Position numbers and translations under genes: made by a program. 64,000 nucleotides of DNA, from the NCBI RefSeq assembly GCF_008064635.1, contig NZ_VRYZ01000004.1, forward strand, positions 186,001 through 250,000, read 5' to 3'. This document shows, piece after piece, positions 39,249 through 49,025 of the stretch (the stretch's first letter is position 1; the number at the start of each line of letters is the position of its first letter). The notes beneath the pieces are model-generated. The model made no database searches, was not told the origin of the DNA, and worked only from the letters and a program-made list of their open reading frames with translations. The DNA comes from Parahaliea aestuarii. GTDB taxonomy: Bacteria > Pseudomonadota > Gammaproteobacteria > Pseudomonadales > Halieaceae.

Positions 39249-40856
39249 TTGCCAGCCTGCCACAGCAACGTGACAACGCAGCGCGCCGCGCACCTCCCGC
39301 CCCTTCTACCGCGCTATACACCCAGCCATCCCGCAAGCCCGACCGCCCGCCACAGTATCGTCGCGTACTGCCTTGTCGCCTGGCTGCTGTTGGCGGCCTG
39401 GCCGGCTGTGTCCGCGGGGGAAAACGCTCCGGACCAGCGCTTTTCCCGCCAGACCGTGATAGACCTTGCGCGGCAATTGTCTCAGTCTCCCTTCCGGCCA
39501 CTGCCGCGGGCACCGGAGGCGCTGACCAGCCTCGACTACTCCGCCTACCGGCAAATCAACTACCAGCAGGACGAAGCCGTCTGGGGGCAGTCACCAACAC
39601 GCTTTTCCGTGCAGTTGTTCGCACCGGGATTCCTGTACGACAAACTGGTGAACATCGACCTCGTGGAAAACGGCCGCGCCCGCCCCCTCACGGTCAGCCG
39701 CGACTCCTTCCGGGTGCCCGACCCGGCGCTGGCGGAACTGCTGGCGGAAGTGGGCAAGTATGCGGGAATGCGGCTGCACTATCCGCTGAACAAGGCCGAC
39801 TACGACGACGAATTCCTGGTATTCCAGGGCGCCAGTTTTTTCCGCGGAGTGTCGCGCGGACAACTCTACGGCCTCTCCGCGCGGGGCCTGGCTATCGATG
39901 TCGCCGAACCCCACGGCGAGGAACACCCGGTGTTCCGGCGCTTCTGGATCGAACGGCCCGCCGCCGATCAGGACGCCATGGTGGTTCACGCCCTGCTCGA
40001 CAGCGAGCGGGTCACCGGCGCCTACCGCTTCGGCATTTACCCCGGGCAACCGCTGCGCATGGATGTGGAGGTAACCCTGTTCCCCCGGGTATACCTGCCC
40101 CATGTGGGGCTGGCGCCACTGACGTCCATGTTCATGCACGGCCCCGCCGCACCCGGCGACAGACCGGACTACCGCCCCGCGGTGCACGATTCAGAAGGCC
40201 TGGCCATCAAGCGCGCCAATGGCGAGCGGCTATGGCGCCCGCTGAGCAACCCGCACACCCTCCAGGCCAGTGCCTTCCTCGACCACAATCCGGCGGGCTT
40301 CGGCCTGATCCAGCGCAACCGCGATTTCAACGCCTACCAGGACCTGGAAGCCAGTTACCACCGCCGCCCCTCCGCCTGGGTGGAACCGCTGGGCGACTGG
40401 GGGCCGGGGCAGGTGCAGTTGGTGGAAATCCCCTCGGACTCCGAGGCCAATGACAACATGGTCGCCTACTGGCGCCCCGCGGACGGGCTGCCGGCGGGGG
40501 AGCCCTATCGCTACGCCTACCGCCTGACCTGGCCCGATGACGCTCCGCTGGAACACGGCCTGGCACCTGTGGTGCGCTCGGCCGGCGGTGACAAACTGTT
40601 TTCGGAGCAGCGGGAGGTAATGATCGACTGGGCGAACAGTGTCGATTGCGCCAACCTCAGCGTGGACGCCGGCATCAGTGAAGGGCGCATTATCGATACC
40701 ACCCTGCAGACACACCCCGGTATAGCAGGCTGTCGGGCCTTTATCGCCTTTGATCCCGGCGCGGCCCAGGCGGCGGAACTGAGGGTAATGCTGCTGCGCG
40801 AGGATGGCAGGCCCGCCGGTGAAACCTGGCTTTACCGGTGGCTGAATGACGGCTGA
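39249..40856 (+). CDS. opgG: periplasmic glucan biosynthesis protein OpgG (MdoG)
   Basis: Needed for osmoregulated periplasmic glucans; acts in the periplasm on the beta-1,2-glucan backbone made by OpgH. The 535-residue protein starts at a TTG (39249) behind AGGAAG; the next in-frame start is a GTG nine codons later. A long N-region precedes the signal segment VAYCLVAWLLLAAWPAVSAG. The MdoG fold starts at about 75 (FRPLPRAPEALTSLDYSAYRQINYQ) and contains FFRGVSRGQLYGLSARGLAIDVAEP and the FWIERP segment. It overlaps opgH by 11 bp. Confidence 0.92.
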   Translation: MPACHSNVTTQRAAHLPPLLPRYTPSHPASPTARHSIVAYCLVAWLLLAAWPAVSAGENAPDQRFSRQTVIDLARQLSQSPFRPLPRAPEALTSLDYSAYRQINYQQDEAVWGQSPTRFSVQLFAPGFLYDKLVNIDLVENGRARPLTVSRDSFRVPDPALAELLAEVGKYAGMRLHYPLNKADYDDEFLVFQGASFFRGVSRGQLYGLSARGLAIDVAEPHGEEHPVFRRFWIERPAADQDAMVVHALLDSERVTGAYRFGIYPGQPLRMDVEVTLFPRVYLPHVGLAPLTSMFMHGPAAPGDRPDYRPAVHDSEGLAIKRANGERLWRPLSNPHTLQASAFLDHNPAGFGLIQRNRDFNAYQDLEASYHRRPSAWVEPLGDWGPGQVQLVEIPSDSEANDNMVAYWRPADGLPAGEPYRYAYRLTWPDDAPLEHGLAPVVRSAGGDKLFSEQREVMIDWANSVDCANLSVDAGISEGRIIDTTLQTHPGIAGCRAFIAFDPGAAQAAELRVMLLREDGRPAGETWLYRWLNDG

Positions 40857-42996
40857 GCCCAGGCTGGAGGGTCCCGCCCTGCCCCCCGAAGCTCCCCTGG
40901 AGATGCCCCGCCATTGCGTCCACGAGCGGGCGTCGCCGCAGCGCACCAGGCCGGGGCCCTGGCAGGCACTGAAAACAGCCCTGTCCCGGCTGCTGGTGGC
41001 GGCGGTGACCCTGCTGCTCGCCCACTACGGTATCAGCGAGATGTACGCGGTACTGAGCACCACCAGCATCACAGTGCTGCAGTGGGGTTTCCTGCTGATC
41101 TTCGGGATCAACTTCAGCTGGATTGCCTTTGCCTTTGCCCAGGCCCTGCTGGGGTTTCTCTCGAGCCTGCTACCGCGCCTGCAGCGCCCGCCAGAGCACA
41201 CGGGCGAGCTGCCCTTTCGCACCGCCATCCTGCTACCCGTGTACAACGAAGCGCCGCGGCGGATCGCTGCCGCCATCCAGGTCATGCGCGACGGCCTGGC
41301 CGCACAGGCTCCCGGTCACTATGCCTTCTTCATCCTCAGCGACAGCAACCGCGCCGATGCCTGGCTCGATGAGGAGCAGGTATTCAGCGCAATGTGCAGG
41401 GGATCGCAGCCGGATTGCCCCGTTTACTATCGTCATCGCGCCGACAATGCAGAGCGCAAGGCGGGCAATATCGCCGACTGGGTAAAGCGTTGGGGCGCCG
41501 CCTACGAAGCCATGATCGTGCTCGACGCCGACAGCGTGATGAGCCCGGCATCGCTGATCACCCTGACCCGGCGCCTCGCCGCCGACCCCGGCCTCGGCCT
41601 GATCCAGACCCTGCCCTGTATCGTGCGGGCACGAAGCCTGTACGGCCGCCTGCAGCAATTCGCCAACCAGTGCTATGGCCCCGTCTACGCGCGGGGGCTG
41701 GCTGCCTGGCACGGCCGGGCGTCCAATTTCTGGGGGCACAATGCCATCATTCGCACACGGGCTTTCGCCGGAGCTGCCGGCCTGCCGCTGCTGTCGGGAA
41801 AGCCGCCCTTCGGCGGCCATGTCCTGAGCCACGATTTCATCGAGGCTGCCCTGCTGCGCCGGGCCGGCTGGGGGGTGCGCTTTGACTGCGATATCGGCGC
41901 ATCCTTCGAGGAGGCGCCGCCCTCCCTGGTCGACGTGCTGGTGCGTGACCGGCGCTGGTGCCAGGGCAACCTGCAGCACAGCCGCTTCCTGTTGGCCCGG
42001 GGCCTCAGCGGCGCATCGCGCCTGCACCTGCTGACCGGCATCCTGTCCTACCTGAGCGCGGTGTTCTGGCTGGGGCTGGTGCTGCTGGGGCTGGCCATCG
42101 CCCTGCAGGCCAGCCTGGTGCGCCCGGAATACTTCGCCCAGCCGGCCCTGTTCCCTACCTGGCCGGTATTCGACGCCGAGCGGGCGCGCTGGCTGTTCGG
42201 CATTTCGATGGCGGTCATCCTGGCCCCCAAATGGTTTGGCGGCGTACTCGCACTGCTGCAACCGCGGCGCCTGATGGGTTTTGGCGGCCCCCTGCTGCTG
42301 CCCCTGAGCCTGTTGACGGAGACCCTGCTGTCGGCCCTTTACGCCCCCATACTGATGCTCGGCCAGAGTCGTGTGGTGTGGTCGGTGCTGCGCGGCAAGG
42401 ATGCCGGCTGGCAACCGCAGAGCCGCGATGACGGAGCACTGAGTGTGGGCACCGCGCTGCGCACCCACTGGGGGCACACCCTGTTCGGCGCCACACTGGC
42501 CGCCACCGCCTGGTTCATACACCCGGAGCTGTTCCTGTGGTTGCTGCCGATCACCGCGGGACTTCTCCTGTCGGTCCCCCTGTCGTGGCTCAGTGGCGGC
42601 GCCGCGCGCGGGCGACTGTTCGACGCGCTGGGCCTGCTACGCGCGCCTGGCGAGCGCCGCAAGCCCACCATTCTCACCCGGCTGCAATCGGCGGAACAGG
42701 AGCCTGCTTTCGCCGCGCAGGAAAGCTATGCGGGCGCCCTGGTCCGGTTGCAGGACGACGCCGACCTGTACCGGTGGCACCTGGCGCAGCTGCCTGTCCA
42801 GGCGCCAGAGGCGACCCGGCAGGCCTTCCATGCACCATCGGTCACCGCGGCCTGGAAAGTCGAACGCGACGCCGACGTGACAGCGCTGGAGAATTGCCTG
42901 GATAACAGAGAGCTGCTGGCCCTGTTGGCTGACCGGGCCCTGATGGAACGGACCTTCGGGGAGATACCTGAGGTACCGGGCGAACGCCGGGCCTGA
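40846..42996 (+). CDS. opgH: membrane glucosyltransferase OpgH (MdoH)
   Basis: Inner-membrane GT2-family enzyme that polymerises glucose from UDP-glucose for periplasmic glucans. In the 716-residue protein catalytic motifs are ILPVYNEAP, LDADSVMS, SHDFIEAALLRRAGW and the family form of QxxRW, RDRRWCQGNLQH (about 366-377). Two helices precede the catalytic domain and about five follow. It is shorter than E. coli MdoH (about 850 residues), mainly in the N-terminal cytoplasmic part, which in E. coli links growth rate to cell size. It is the second gene of opgGH. Confidence 0.93.
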   Translation: MTAEPRLEGPALPPEAPLEMPRHCVHERASPQRTRPGPWQALKTALSRLLVAAVTLLLAHYGISEMYAVLSTTSITVLQWGFLLIFGINFSWIAFAFAQALLGFLSSLLPRLQRPPEHTGELPFRTAILLPVYNEAPRRIAAAIQVMRDGLAAQAPGHYAFFILSDSNRADAWLDEEQVFSAMCRGSQPDCPVYYRHRADNAERKAGNIADWVKRWGAAYEAMIVLDADSVMSPASLITLTRRLAADPGLGLIQTLPCIVRARSLYGRLQQFANQCYGPVYARGLAAWHGRASNFWGHNAIIRTRAFAGAAGLPLLSGKPPFGGHVLSHDFIEAALLRRAGWGVRFDCDIGASFEEAPPSLVDVLVRDRRWCQGNLQHSRFLLARGLSGASRLHLLTGILSYLSAVFWLGLVLLGLAIALQASLVRPEYFAQPALFPTWPVFDAERARWLFGISMAVILAPKWFGGVLALLQPRRLMGFGGPLLLPLSLLTETLLSALYAPILMLGQSRVVWSVLRGKDAGWQPQSRDDGALSVGTALRTHWGHTLFGATLAATAWFIHPELFLWLLPITAGLLLSVPLSWLSGGAARGRLFDALGLLRAPGERRKPTILTRLQSAEQEPAFAAQESYAGALVRLQDDADLYRWHLAQLPVQAPEATRQAFHAPSVTAAWKVERDADVTALENCLDNRELLALLADRALMERTFGEIPEVPGERRA

Positions 42997-43000
42997 CAAA

Positions 43001-45172
43001 CTAATCCGCAACCGCGCTGATTTGCACCGGGATACCCGACAGGTGGGACATGCCGGAGAGTCGCTCGACGTTGTCCATACCGTCCCCCGCCAGCAGATTG
43101 GAATTCACCCCGGCGTGCCGTATGGCATGGGAAAGCCCGTCGGCCCGGGCGTGACCCCAGCACTGGGGAATGGCCACCGTACGCGGCATCATGTCGTCGG
43201 TAATGCGCACCGGAATGCGAATACAGCCATGGCGCGAGCGCACTTCCACCTTCCCGCCTTCAGCGAGGCCCAGGTCGCGGGCATCGGCGGGATGGAGGTA
43301 GCAGTAGTTAGTTTCCTCCTTCACCAGCCTCGGCACATTGGCGCTGGAGGTATTGATGCGGCGAATCTCGCGCTTGCCAATCAGCTTGAAGCTGTGGCGC
43401 TGGGCCAGTTCCTCTTCGTAGTGGGCCGGCACCAGTTCGGCAAAGGCCTGCACATAGGCCTGCGGGGCCAGGTCCACCCTGCCATCGTCGGTGAGTACCC
43501 GCTCTGTACCCAGAAAAGTGCCGGTACGGTTTTCCCCCAGCAGCAACCCGTGCGGGTGATCGCGCATAAAGGTTCGCCGCCCGGGCAGGCCGGCCTTTTT
43601 CAGCATTCCGTTGAGCATCCGCTCCGGTGTCAGGGCCAGGCGCCGCAACCAGCGCCAGGGGTGGTACACCAGCCGGTCATTGAGGCCCAGCAGCCAGGTG
43701 ACGGCGCGACTGTCGAACAGGCGCAGGTCGCAGGCCCGCGCCAGGCGGCTGAACATCCACCACTCGTGGCGCACCTCTGGCGGCGCCTCTACCACCGCAT
43801 CGCTGTAAATCATGTAGGGGGTCGGATTGTTGCCGGCAAAGCTCTGCAGAGCGTAGGGAATCTCCGCCCTCTCCAGCCAGGTAGGCGCCGGCAGGATGTA
43901 GTGCGCCAGGTTGCCCACCTCGTTGCGGAACAGATCGATACACACCAGCAGGTCGAGCTTTTCGAAGGCGCGCTCCAGGCGGCCGCCCGGATTGCTGCAG
44001 GCCAGGAAGGGATTACTGGCCTCCACAATCAGGGCCCGCACATCGCCGCCGAGAATATCATCTGCCAGCAGGCCCGAGGGGTGGTTACCGACCACCGTCG
44101 GGAAGCCGTCGCCACGTTCATGGGCGAGCAGCAGGTCGCCCGCTTCGTTCACCTCCCGCGCCATATCGAACAGTCCCTCTCCCATCAGGGTTCCACCGCG
44201 GGCATCGAGGTTACCGGATACCGCGTTAATGGCTTCCAGCAACCAGAAACACAGGGTCCCGTGGCGCCCCTGGTTGACGCCGGTCGCCATATAAAGGGCC
44301 GCGCCACTGGCCGCGCCATGGGCAGCCACCAGTTCTCGCAAAGTGTCCGCCGGGATACCGGTCACCGCCGCCTGCCGCTCGGCATCCCAGCCTGCAACGG
44401 TCTCCCGCAGGCTCTGGAAACCCTTGTAGTAGGCGTCGATGCGATCGAGATCAGCCTGGCCGGCGGCAATGAGTTCGTTGAGGAAGGCGGCCAGGAAATA
44501 GACATCGGTATCCGGGCGAATGAAATAGTGCTCTCCAGCCGCTGCGGTTTCGATCCGCCGGGGATTGATAAACACCACTCGCCCCCCGCGCTTGACGATC
44601 TCGCGCATGCGCGCCTTGGCCCGCGGCAGGTGGTAGAGCGTGTTGCCGGACACCGCCGGATTGGCGCCGATCACCATCAGGAAATGGCAGTGATTCACGT
44701 CGGGAAAGGCCAGCCGGAACGGAGAACCGTACATGTCCTCGTTGACGCGAAACTTGTTTGTGGTGTCGGTGGTCGGCGTGCCATAGAAGCGGCGCGAGCC
44801 AAGCGCTTTGAAAAAGGCATTGCGGAACAGCGGCGATAGCACGTTGGCGCCGGCCGGCGAACCGACGAAGTGGCCGATGCTGTCGGCGCCATGCTGCTGG
44901 CGCAGGGTCTTGATCCGCTCGCCGATCTCCGTCATTGCCTGGTCCCAGGAGATGGTCTGCCAGCCGGACGACGTGCGCTTCATCGGCGCAGTGATACGAT
45001 CGGGGCTGTTCTGCACCTGGTCAAAGTGAGTGCCCTTGACGCAGACAAAGCCCTGGCTGACCACATGTTCGCGATCGGGCTCGATCTTCTGCACCCGGTT
45101 ATTGTCGACCGTAACCGCGAGGCCGCAGGTGGCCTCGCAGATACGACAGAAGGTATAGCGGGTTGCCGTCAT
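43001..45172 (-). CDS. molybdopterin-containing oxidoreductase (FdhA/NapA-like)
   Basis: The 723-residue protein is a soluble member of the DMSO reductase superfamily. The N-terminal [4Fe-4S] motif is CRICEATC plus a fourth Cys in GFVCVKG, followed by the molybdopterin-binding core (SPAGANVLSPLFRNAFFKALGS; VIGANPAVSGNTLYH; VVFINPRR) and the C-terminal MGD-binding domain (HPADARDLGLAEGG; VTDD-like and PQCWGHARADG). No Tat signal, so cytoplasmic. No Cys or Sec is visible at the usual metal-ligand position. ATG 45172 has GGGGAG upstream; an ATG at 45193 is the alternative. No partner subunits or cofactor genes adjoin it, so the substrate is unknown. Confidence 0.82.
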   Translation of the reverse strand: MTATRYTFCRICEATCGLAVTVDNNRVQKIEPDREHVVSQGFVCVKGTHFDQVQNSPDRITAPMKRTSSGWQTISWDQAMTEIGERIKTLRQQHGADSIGHFVGSPAGANVLSPLFRNAFFKALGSRRFYGTPTTDTTNKFRVNEDMYGSPFRLAFPDVNHCHFLMVIGANPAVSGNTLYHLPRAKARMREIVKRGGRVVFINPRRIETAAAGEHYFIRPDTDVYFLAAFLNELIAAGQADLDRIDAYYKGFQSLRETVAGWDAERQAAVTGIPADTLRELVAAHGAASGAALYMATGVNQGRHGTLCFWLLEAINAVSGNLDARGGTLMGEGLFDMAREVNEAGDLLLAHERGDGFPTVVGNHPSGLLADDILGGDVRALIVEASNPFLACSNPGGRLERAFEKLDLLVCIDLFRNEVGNLAHYILPAPTWLERAEIPYALQSFAGNNPTPYMIYSDAVVEAPPEVRHEWWMFSRLARACDLRLFDSRAVTWLLGLNDRLVYHPWRWLRRLALTPERMLNGMLKKAGLPGRRTFMRDHPHGLLLGENRTGTFLGTERVLTDDGRVDLAPQAYVQAFAELVPAHYEEELAQRHSFKLIGKREIRRINTSSANVPRLVKEETNYCYLHPADARDLGLAEGGKVEVRSRHGCIRIPVRITDDMMPRTVAIPQCWGHARADGLSHAIRHAGVNSNLLAGDGMDNVERLSGMSHLSGIPVQISAVAD

Positions 45173-45299
45173 CCCCACTCCCCGGGCCGACATGCGCGGG
45201 CCCTGTTGCGCCGATAGTTCGACTACTGTAGCAGCGCGAGAGGGAGTTCGGGAACTGCCGCAAAAGCAGCCCCCGTTTCAGGCAGGGTGAGGTTGTTGC

Positions 45300-46595
45300 T
45301 CAGCCGCCGACGCGGGCGGCGTCGAAGCGGGCGCGGAAGCCGTCCAGGGTGATGACAAAATCATCTCCGTCGCGGTATTCCTGCACCGACTCCTTAGGCT
45401 TTTCCTTCTCCCGGTACCAGTCGGCGTATTCGGGGAGGTCGCTGCTCTGCACGTCGTAGTGGGTGGAGTAGGTGCGCACGTGGACGCTGGGCTCGTCGCC
45501 GCTCATGTCAAACTCCATAAAGCGCATCCAGCCATCGCCGATCCCCACCGGGAACTGGCCAAACTCGTAGTCGACATCCACCAGGGTCTGGTGCCTGTCC
45601 TGGTAGTCCGATAGCAACTGCCACACCGGGTTGCCGGCTACATTGTCGTCCACCCGCTTGGACTGGGCGTGCTGGTGGCCGCACAGCACCAGGAATATCT
45701 GGTCGTGCTGGCTAATGAACTTCTGCCACACCATCTCCGGGTTGTTGTGGATCGGGTCCACCCGCTGGCCGTCGATCAGCGCGTTGGCCTTGCGCTCGCC
45801 TTCGGTGTTCATGTAGTCGTGGGTGGACACAATGGTCGGCAGCCCCGGGTAGCGCTTCACAATCTCCGCTGCCCAGGCCAGGCTCTCGTCGGGTGCATCG
45901 AACTGCAGGCCGATGTGCAGGAAGCGGTAGCCGCCGGCGGTAAAGATCTGCGCACTGTCAGCGCCGCCGTCGTGGGAGGCCACATACCAGGGCTGGTCCT
46001 TGAAAAAGGCGGTTTCAGCGCCGAAGACGGCGCGGAAGTTATCCAGGCCACCCGGGTGCAGTACGCCCAGGCTGGACCAGTCGGTGGGATCGAACTCGGC
46101 GGCCGGCGGGTGCTTGGAATCGGTCCACATGGCATCGTAATCGTGGTTGCCCGGCACCACCGAGAAGGGCACCTTGCCGGCGATCAGCGAAAAGCCTTCG
46201 TGGGCCTTGGGCATCTCCACGGTGCGGGTCTTCTCGGTGGGCTGGAAGTGGCCGTCGAACAGCGGGTTGGGGGCCGCCTTGAAACCGCGGGCCTTGTGCT
46301 CCTCGTCCATCTTCAGGGTCTGGTGCTGCCACACATCGCCCAGGGAGGTGACAAAGGCGATCTCGCCGCCGGCGCTTTCCAGATTGTCGGCAATGTACTG
46401 CATCTGTTCGATGAACATGACATTGGCGTCGAAGGGAAAACCCTCGGCAGTCTGGTGGGTATAATCCAGGTAGTTCTGTGTATCGGGAATCACCGCGATG
46501 GTGAAGGTGTCGTCACCGGCGCCCGCCAGTGGCGCCAGGCCGGTCAGCAGGCAGGCCGCCGCCACCGCACGGCACAGGGGTTTGATGGGGGTCAT
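45300..46595 (-). CDS. exported calcineurin-like metallophosphoesterase
   Basis: The 431-residue protein has a signal peptide (LCRAVAAACLLTGLAPLAGAG) and a complete dinuclear phosphoesterase core: IAVIPDTQNY, TSLGDVWQHQ, VVPGNHDYDAMW, TIVSTHDYM and LCGHQHAQSK. The last three give the Asn/His, His and His ligands. A C-terminal beta-rich part follows from about 325. Start is the ATG at 46595, 8 bases after AAGGAG. It lies 24 bp after TonB receptor 2 in the same direction and so probably shares its Pho box. Probable role: release of phosphate from organic esters in the periplasm. Confidence 0.88.
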   Translation of the reverse strand: MTPIKPLCRAVAAACLLTGLAPLAGAGDDTFTIAVIPDTQNYLDYTHQTAEGFPFDANVMFIEQMQYIADNLESAGGEIAFVTSLGDVWQHQTLKMDEEHKARGFKAAPNPLFDGHFQPTEKTRTVEMPKAHEGFSLIAGKVPFSVVPGNHDYDAMWTDSKHPPAAEFDPTDWSSLGVLHPGGLDNFRAVFGAETAFFKDQPWYVASHDGGADSAQIFTAGGYRFLHIGLQFDAPDESLAWAAEIVKRYPGLPTIVSTHDYMNTEGERKANALIDGQRVDPIHNNPEMVWQKFISQHDQIFLVLCGHQHAQSKRVDDNVAGNPVWQLLSDYQDRHQTLVDVDYEFGQFPVGIGDGWMRFMEFDMSGDEPSVHVRTYSTHYDVQSSDLPEYADWYREKEKPKESVQEYRDGDDFVITLDGFRARFDAARVGG

Positions 46596-46619
46596 GCTAT
46601 TCACTCCTTGCAGGCTTTA

Positions 46620-48932
46620 TTAGAAATCGAAACTGAATTCGGCGCGCACGTTGCGACGGCTGCCACCGATAAAGGTCGGGATGCCAAAGTAATCGCCGGT
46701 ATTGCCGGCATCAACCAGGTATTTTTCATCGGTCAGGTTGCCGCCCACCAGGGCCACCGACCAGTTGCCGCTGCCGCCATAGTAGGACAGGCGCGCGCTC
46801 AGCAGGCCGAAGCTGTCCTGGAACTCGTCCACCCTGGTGTCGGAGTAGGCAGCCGGTACGCGCTGCTGCAGTTCGGGCTTGTCGTTGTCGTCGAAGAAGA
46901 ACATTTCAGACTGCCAGCTATACACCGGTGACAACTCCAGAGAGCCGCCGAACAACGGCAGGGCCAGGTTGGCGCCCAGTGAGAATTTATGGTCAGGGCT
47001 GTTGCGGAACTGGTTACCGTCATAGGCCCCGGAGCGCAGACGCGCCTTATTGTAGCCATAGCTGGCGAAGAGATTGACCGCCTCCGAGGCAAGATAATTG
47101 AACTGGGCCTCGAAACCGGTGGCGTCTGCCTCGCCGGCATTCACGGTAGAAAGGCGGCCATCCACCAGTCCCTGGGTCTGGAAGTTCTCATACTCGTAGT
47201 AGTACACAGAGGTATCGCCCACCAGGCGGTTATCCAGCAGCTGGAATTTCAGCCCGGTTTCCACCGAGGCCAGCTCTTCCGTGGGAATCACTTCGGAACT
47301 GCCGTCGACGTTGACGTTCAGTACTTCCGGGCGCTTGCCGATGCCGTACACGGCGTACCAGTTCAGGCTGTCGCTGAAGCTGTAGCGCACGCCGGCACGG
47401 CCAGTGGTGGTGGTAGAACTGTTGTCATCGCTGACGGCTTCGCCGTTGGCAGTGGGATTGAACAGGATGCCGCCGCCGGTCAGGTTGCTGGGGCCGAGGG
47501 GCGTGGTGCCACGCATGGACACCGTTTTGTCATCCCAGGTGACCCGCGCGCCGGCAAACACTTCCAGCTGCTCGCTGAGATGCAATGTGGCATCGGCGAA
47601 CAGGTCATAGGTACGCACATCGGCACTGGTTTCGTTGCGATCCAGGTGGAAGGGCTTGAGGAAATCGGCCGTGGGGCCCAACAGGGCGTTGATCTCTTCG
47701 TTGGTCAGGCCGCGGGGCGCCAGCGGCTGCAGTACGCCGCCCAGCAGCAGGGCCATGGCGCGCTCGTCGTAACCGAGGTCCATGCTCATGTAGTTGCTGG
47801 CGTCGAAAACGCTGGCGCCAACAAAACCATCGAAGTTGCCGAGGCCGCTGAAGTTCAGGCGGATTTCCTCGGAGAGCTGTTCGCCGCCGTTGCACTGGTG
47901 GCCGGCGATCATGTTGGTGGAGGTGCCGTCGCTGTCGAAGGACTCGCAGGCGTCAAACCAGCGATAGCCGGTGATCGAGGTCAGGCTCAGGCGATCGTCG
48001 ATGTAGTACTCGGCAGTGCCGCTGGCACCGCGGATTTCACGCTGAAAATACGGGGACGGAATAGTGCCAAAGGTGTCCAGGTGCAAGGGCGACCAGAAGT
48101 CGAGGTCGCCCACTATCTCACCGCTTTCCTGGTCCAGCGGCAGGAAAGTGCCGGACTTGAACGGCACCGTGCTGTTGGTATCGTCCTCATCCAGTGTCGC
48201 CACCAGGTTGAAGCTGAATTTGTCACTGGGCTCCCAGCGGGCGCTGAAGCGGTAGGCCCGGGCGTCGATGTCGTTGTAGGTCTTGTCGCTGCCAATGTCC
48301 TCCACGTAGCCATCGCGCTCGCGCATCAGGGCGCCGATGCGCACCGCCAGGGTGTCGGTGACCGGCACGTTGGCCACACCCTGCAGGTGGCGGTAGTCGT
48401 AGTCACCCACCCCGCCCTGCACTTCAAAACCGGGCTCGTCCCCGGGCGTTTTGTGAAAGATGGAAACACCGCCGTTGAGGGCCGAGCGGCCGTGCAGGGT
48501 GGACTGGGGGCCCTTCTCCACCTCGATGCGGTCGATGTCGAACAGCTCGCCGTAGGAGGACGCCGCCTGGGTGACCGCCACGCCATCCTGGAACACCGCC
48601 ACCCGCAGTTCGCTCTGCGGGCTGAAGTCATTGGAGGTAATGCCGCGAATGGAAAAGCCCGGAGCGAACTTGTCCTGCAACTGGATGACAAAACCGGGGG
48701 TAATGGCGGCGATACGGTCCAGCTCGGTGCCGCCGATCTGCTCCAGGAACTCACCGTCGTAGGCGCTCATGGACATCGGCACATCAGTGATACGCTGTTC
48801 GCGCTTCTGCGCCGTGACCGTGATCACTTCCAGCGCAGTGCCCGCCGGCTTCACCGGCTCGGCGGCGGCCAGAACCGGGGCGCTCGCCAGCAAAGCAACG
48901 CTACAGTACAAATACAGGGGTTGTTGAGCCAT
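46620..48932 (-). CDS. TonB-dependent receptor 2, Pho-box controlled
   Basis: Outer-membrane transporter of 770 residues. It has a signal peptide (LYCSVALLASAPVLAAAEP), a TonB box VITVTAQKREQ at about 34-44, a plug with TPGFVIQLQDKFAPGFSIRG and VEKGPQSTLHGRSALNGG, and a barrel ending in Phe (AEFSFDF). It leads an operon with the exported phosphoesterase. The near-consensus Pho box 57-78 bp upstream suggests it imports a phosphorus compound or a metal needed under phosphate limitation. A TetR regulator is divergent. Confidence 0.9.
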   Translation of the reverse strand: MAQQPLYLYCSVALLASAPVLAAAEPVKPAGTALEVITVTAQKREQRITDVPMSMSAYDGEFLEQIGGTELDRIAAITPGFVIQLQDKFAPGFSIRGITSNDFSPQSELRVAVFQDGVAVTQAASSYGELFDIDRIEVEKGPQSTLHGRSALNGGVSIFHKTPGDEPGFEVQGGVGDYDYRHLQGVANVPVTDTLAVRIGALMRERDGYVEDIGSDKTYNDIDARAYRFSARWEPSDKFSFNLVATLDEDDTNSTVPFKSGTFLPLDQESGEIVGDLDFWSPLHLDTFGTIPSPYFQREIRGASGTAEYYIDDRLSLTSITGYRWFDACESFDSDGTSTNMIAGHQCNGGEQLSEEIRLNFSGLGNFDGFVGASVFDASNYMSMDLGYDERAMALLLGGVLQPLAPRGLTNEEINALLGPTADFLKPFHLDRNETSADVRTYDLFADATLHLSEQLEVFAGARVTWDDKTVSMRGTTPLGPSNLTGGGILFNPTANGEAVSDDNSSTTTTGRAGVRYSFSDSLNWYAVYGIGKRPEVLNVNVDGSSEVIPTEELASVETGLKFQLLDNRLVGDTSVYYYEYENFQTQGLVDGRLSTVNAGEADATGFEAQFNYLASEAVNLFASYGYNKARLRSGAYDGNQFRNSPDHKFSLGANLALPLFGGSLELSPVYSWQSEMFFFDDNDKPELQQRVPAAYSDTRVDEFQDSFGLLSARLSYYGGSGNWSVALVGGNLTDEKYLVDAGNTGDYFGIPTFIGGSRRNVRAEFSFDF

Positions 48933-48988
48933 TCCTTTTACCTCGCAGGGGGGCTTGCAATCAATTAAGGAACGGCACAGTATCGTAA

Positions 48989-49010
48989 TTAAATGACAGA
49001 AAAATGACGG
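48989..49010 (-). promoter_or_regulatory. PhoB box upstream of TonB receptor 2
   Basis: On the minus strand CCGTCATTTTT (49010-49000) is followed directly by CTGTCATTTAA (48999-48989). The second half-site is a perfect CTGTCAT, the first matches 6 of 7, and the 11-bp phasing and A/T-only spacers are exactly those of a classical Pho box. It is 57-78 bp upstream of the receptor start and 16 bp from the divergent TetR start, so PhoB binding could also affect the tetR gene. Confidence 0.8.
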
Positions 49011-49025
49011 GCATCAGGTAAATTC

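Noticed and set aside
43022-44839. 605-codon open frame opposite the molybdopterin oxidoreductase
   Set aside because: Antisense shadow; the minus-strand protein has intact cluster and cofactor motifs and this one has none.
43001-45172. Selenocysteine in the molybdopterin oxidoreductase, suggested by selD nearby
   Set aside because: The reading frame has no internal TGA and the ligand region has neither Cys nor a recoding hairpin that I can see. selD is better explained by the adjacent selU.
46989-48968. 659-codon open frame opposite TonB receptor 2
   Set aside because: It is a mirror-frame artefact of the receptor gene, without ribosome-binding site or family motifs, and it would cover the receptor's own start.
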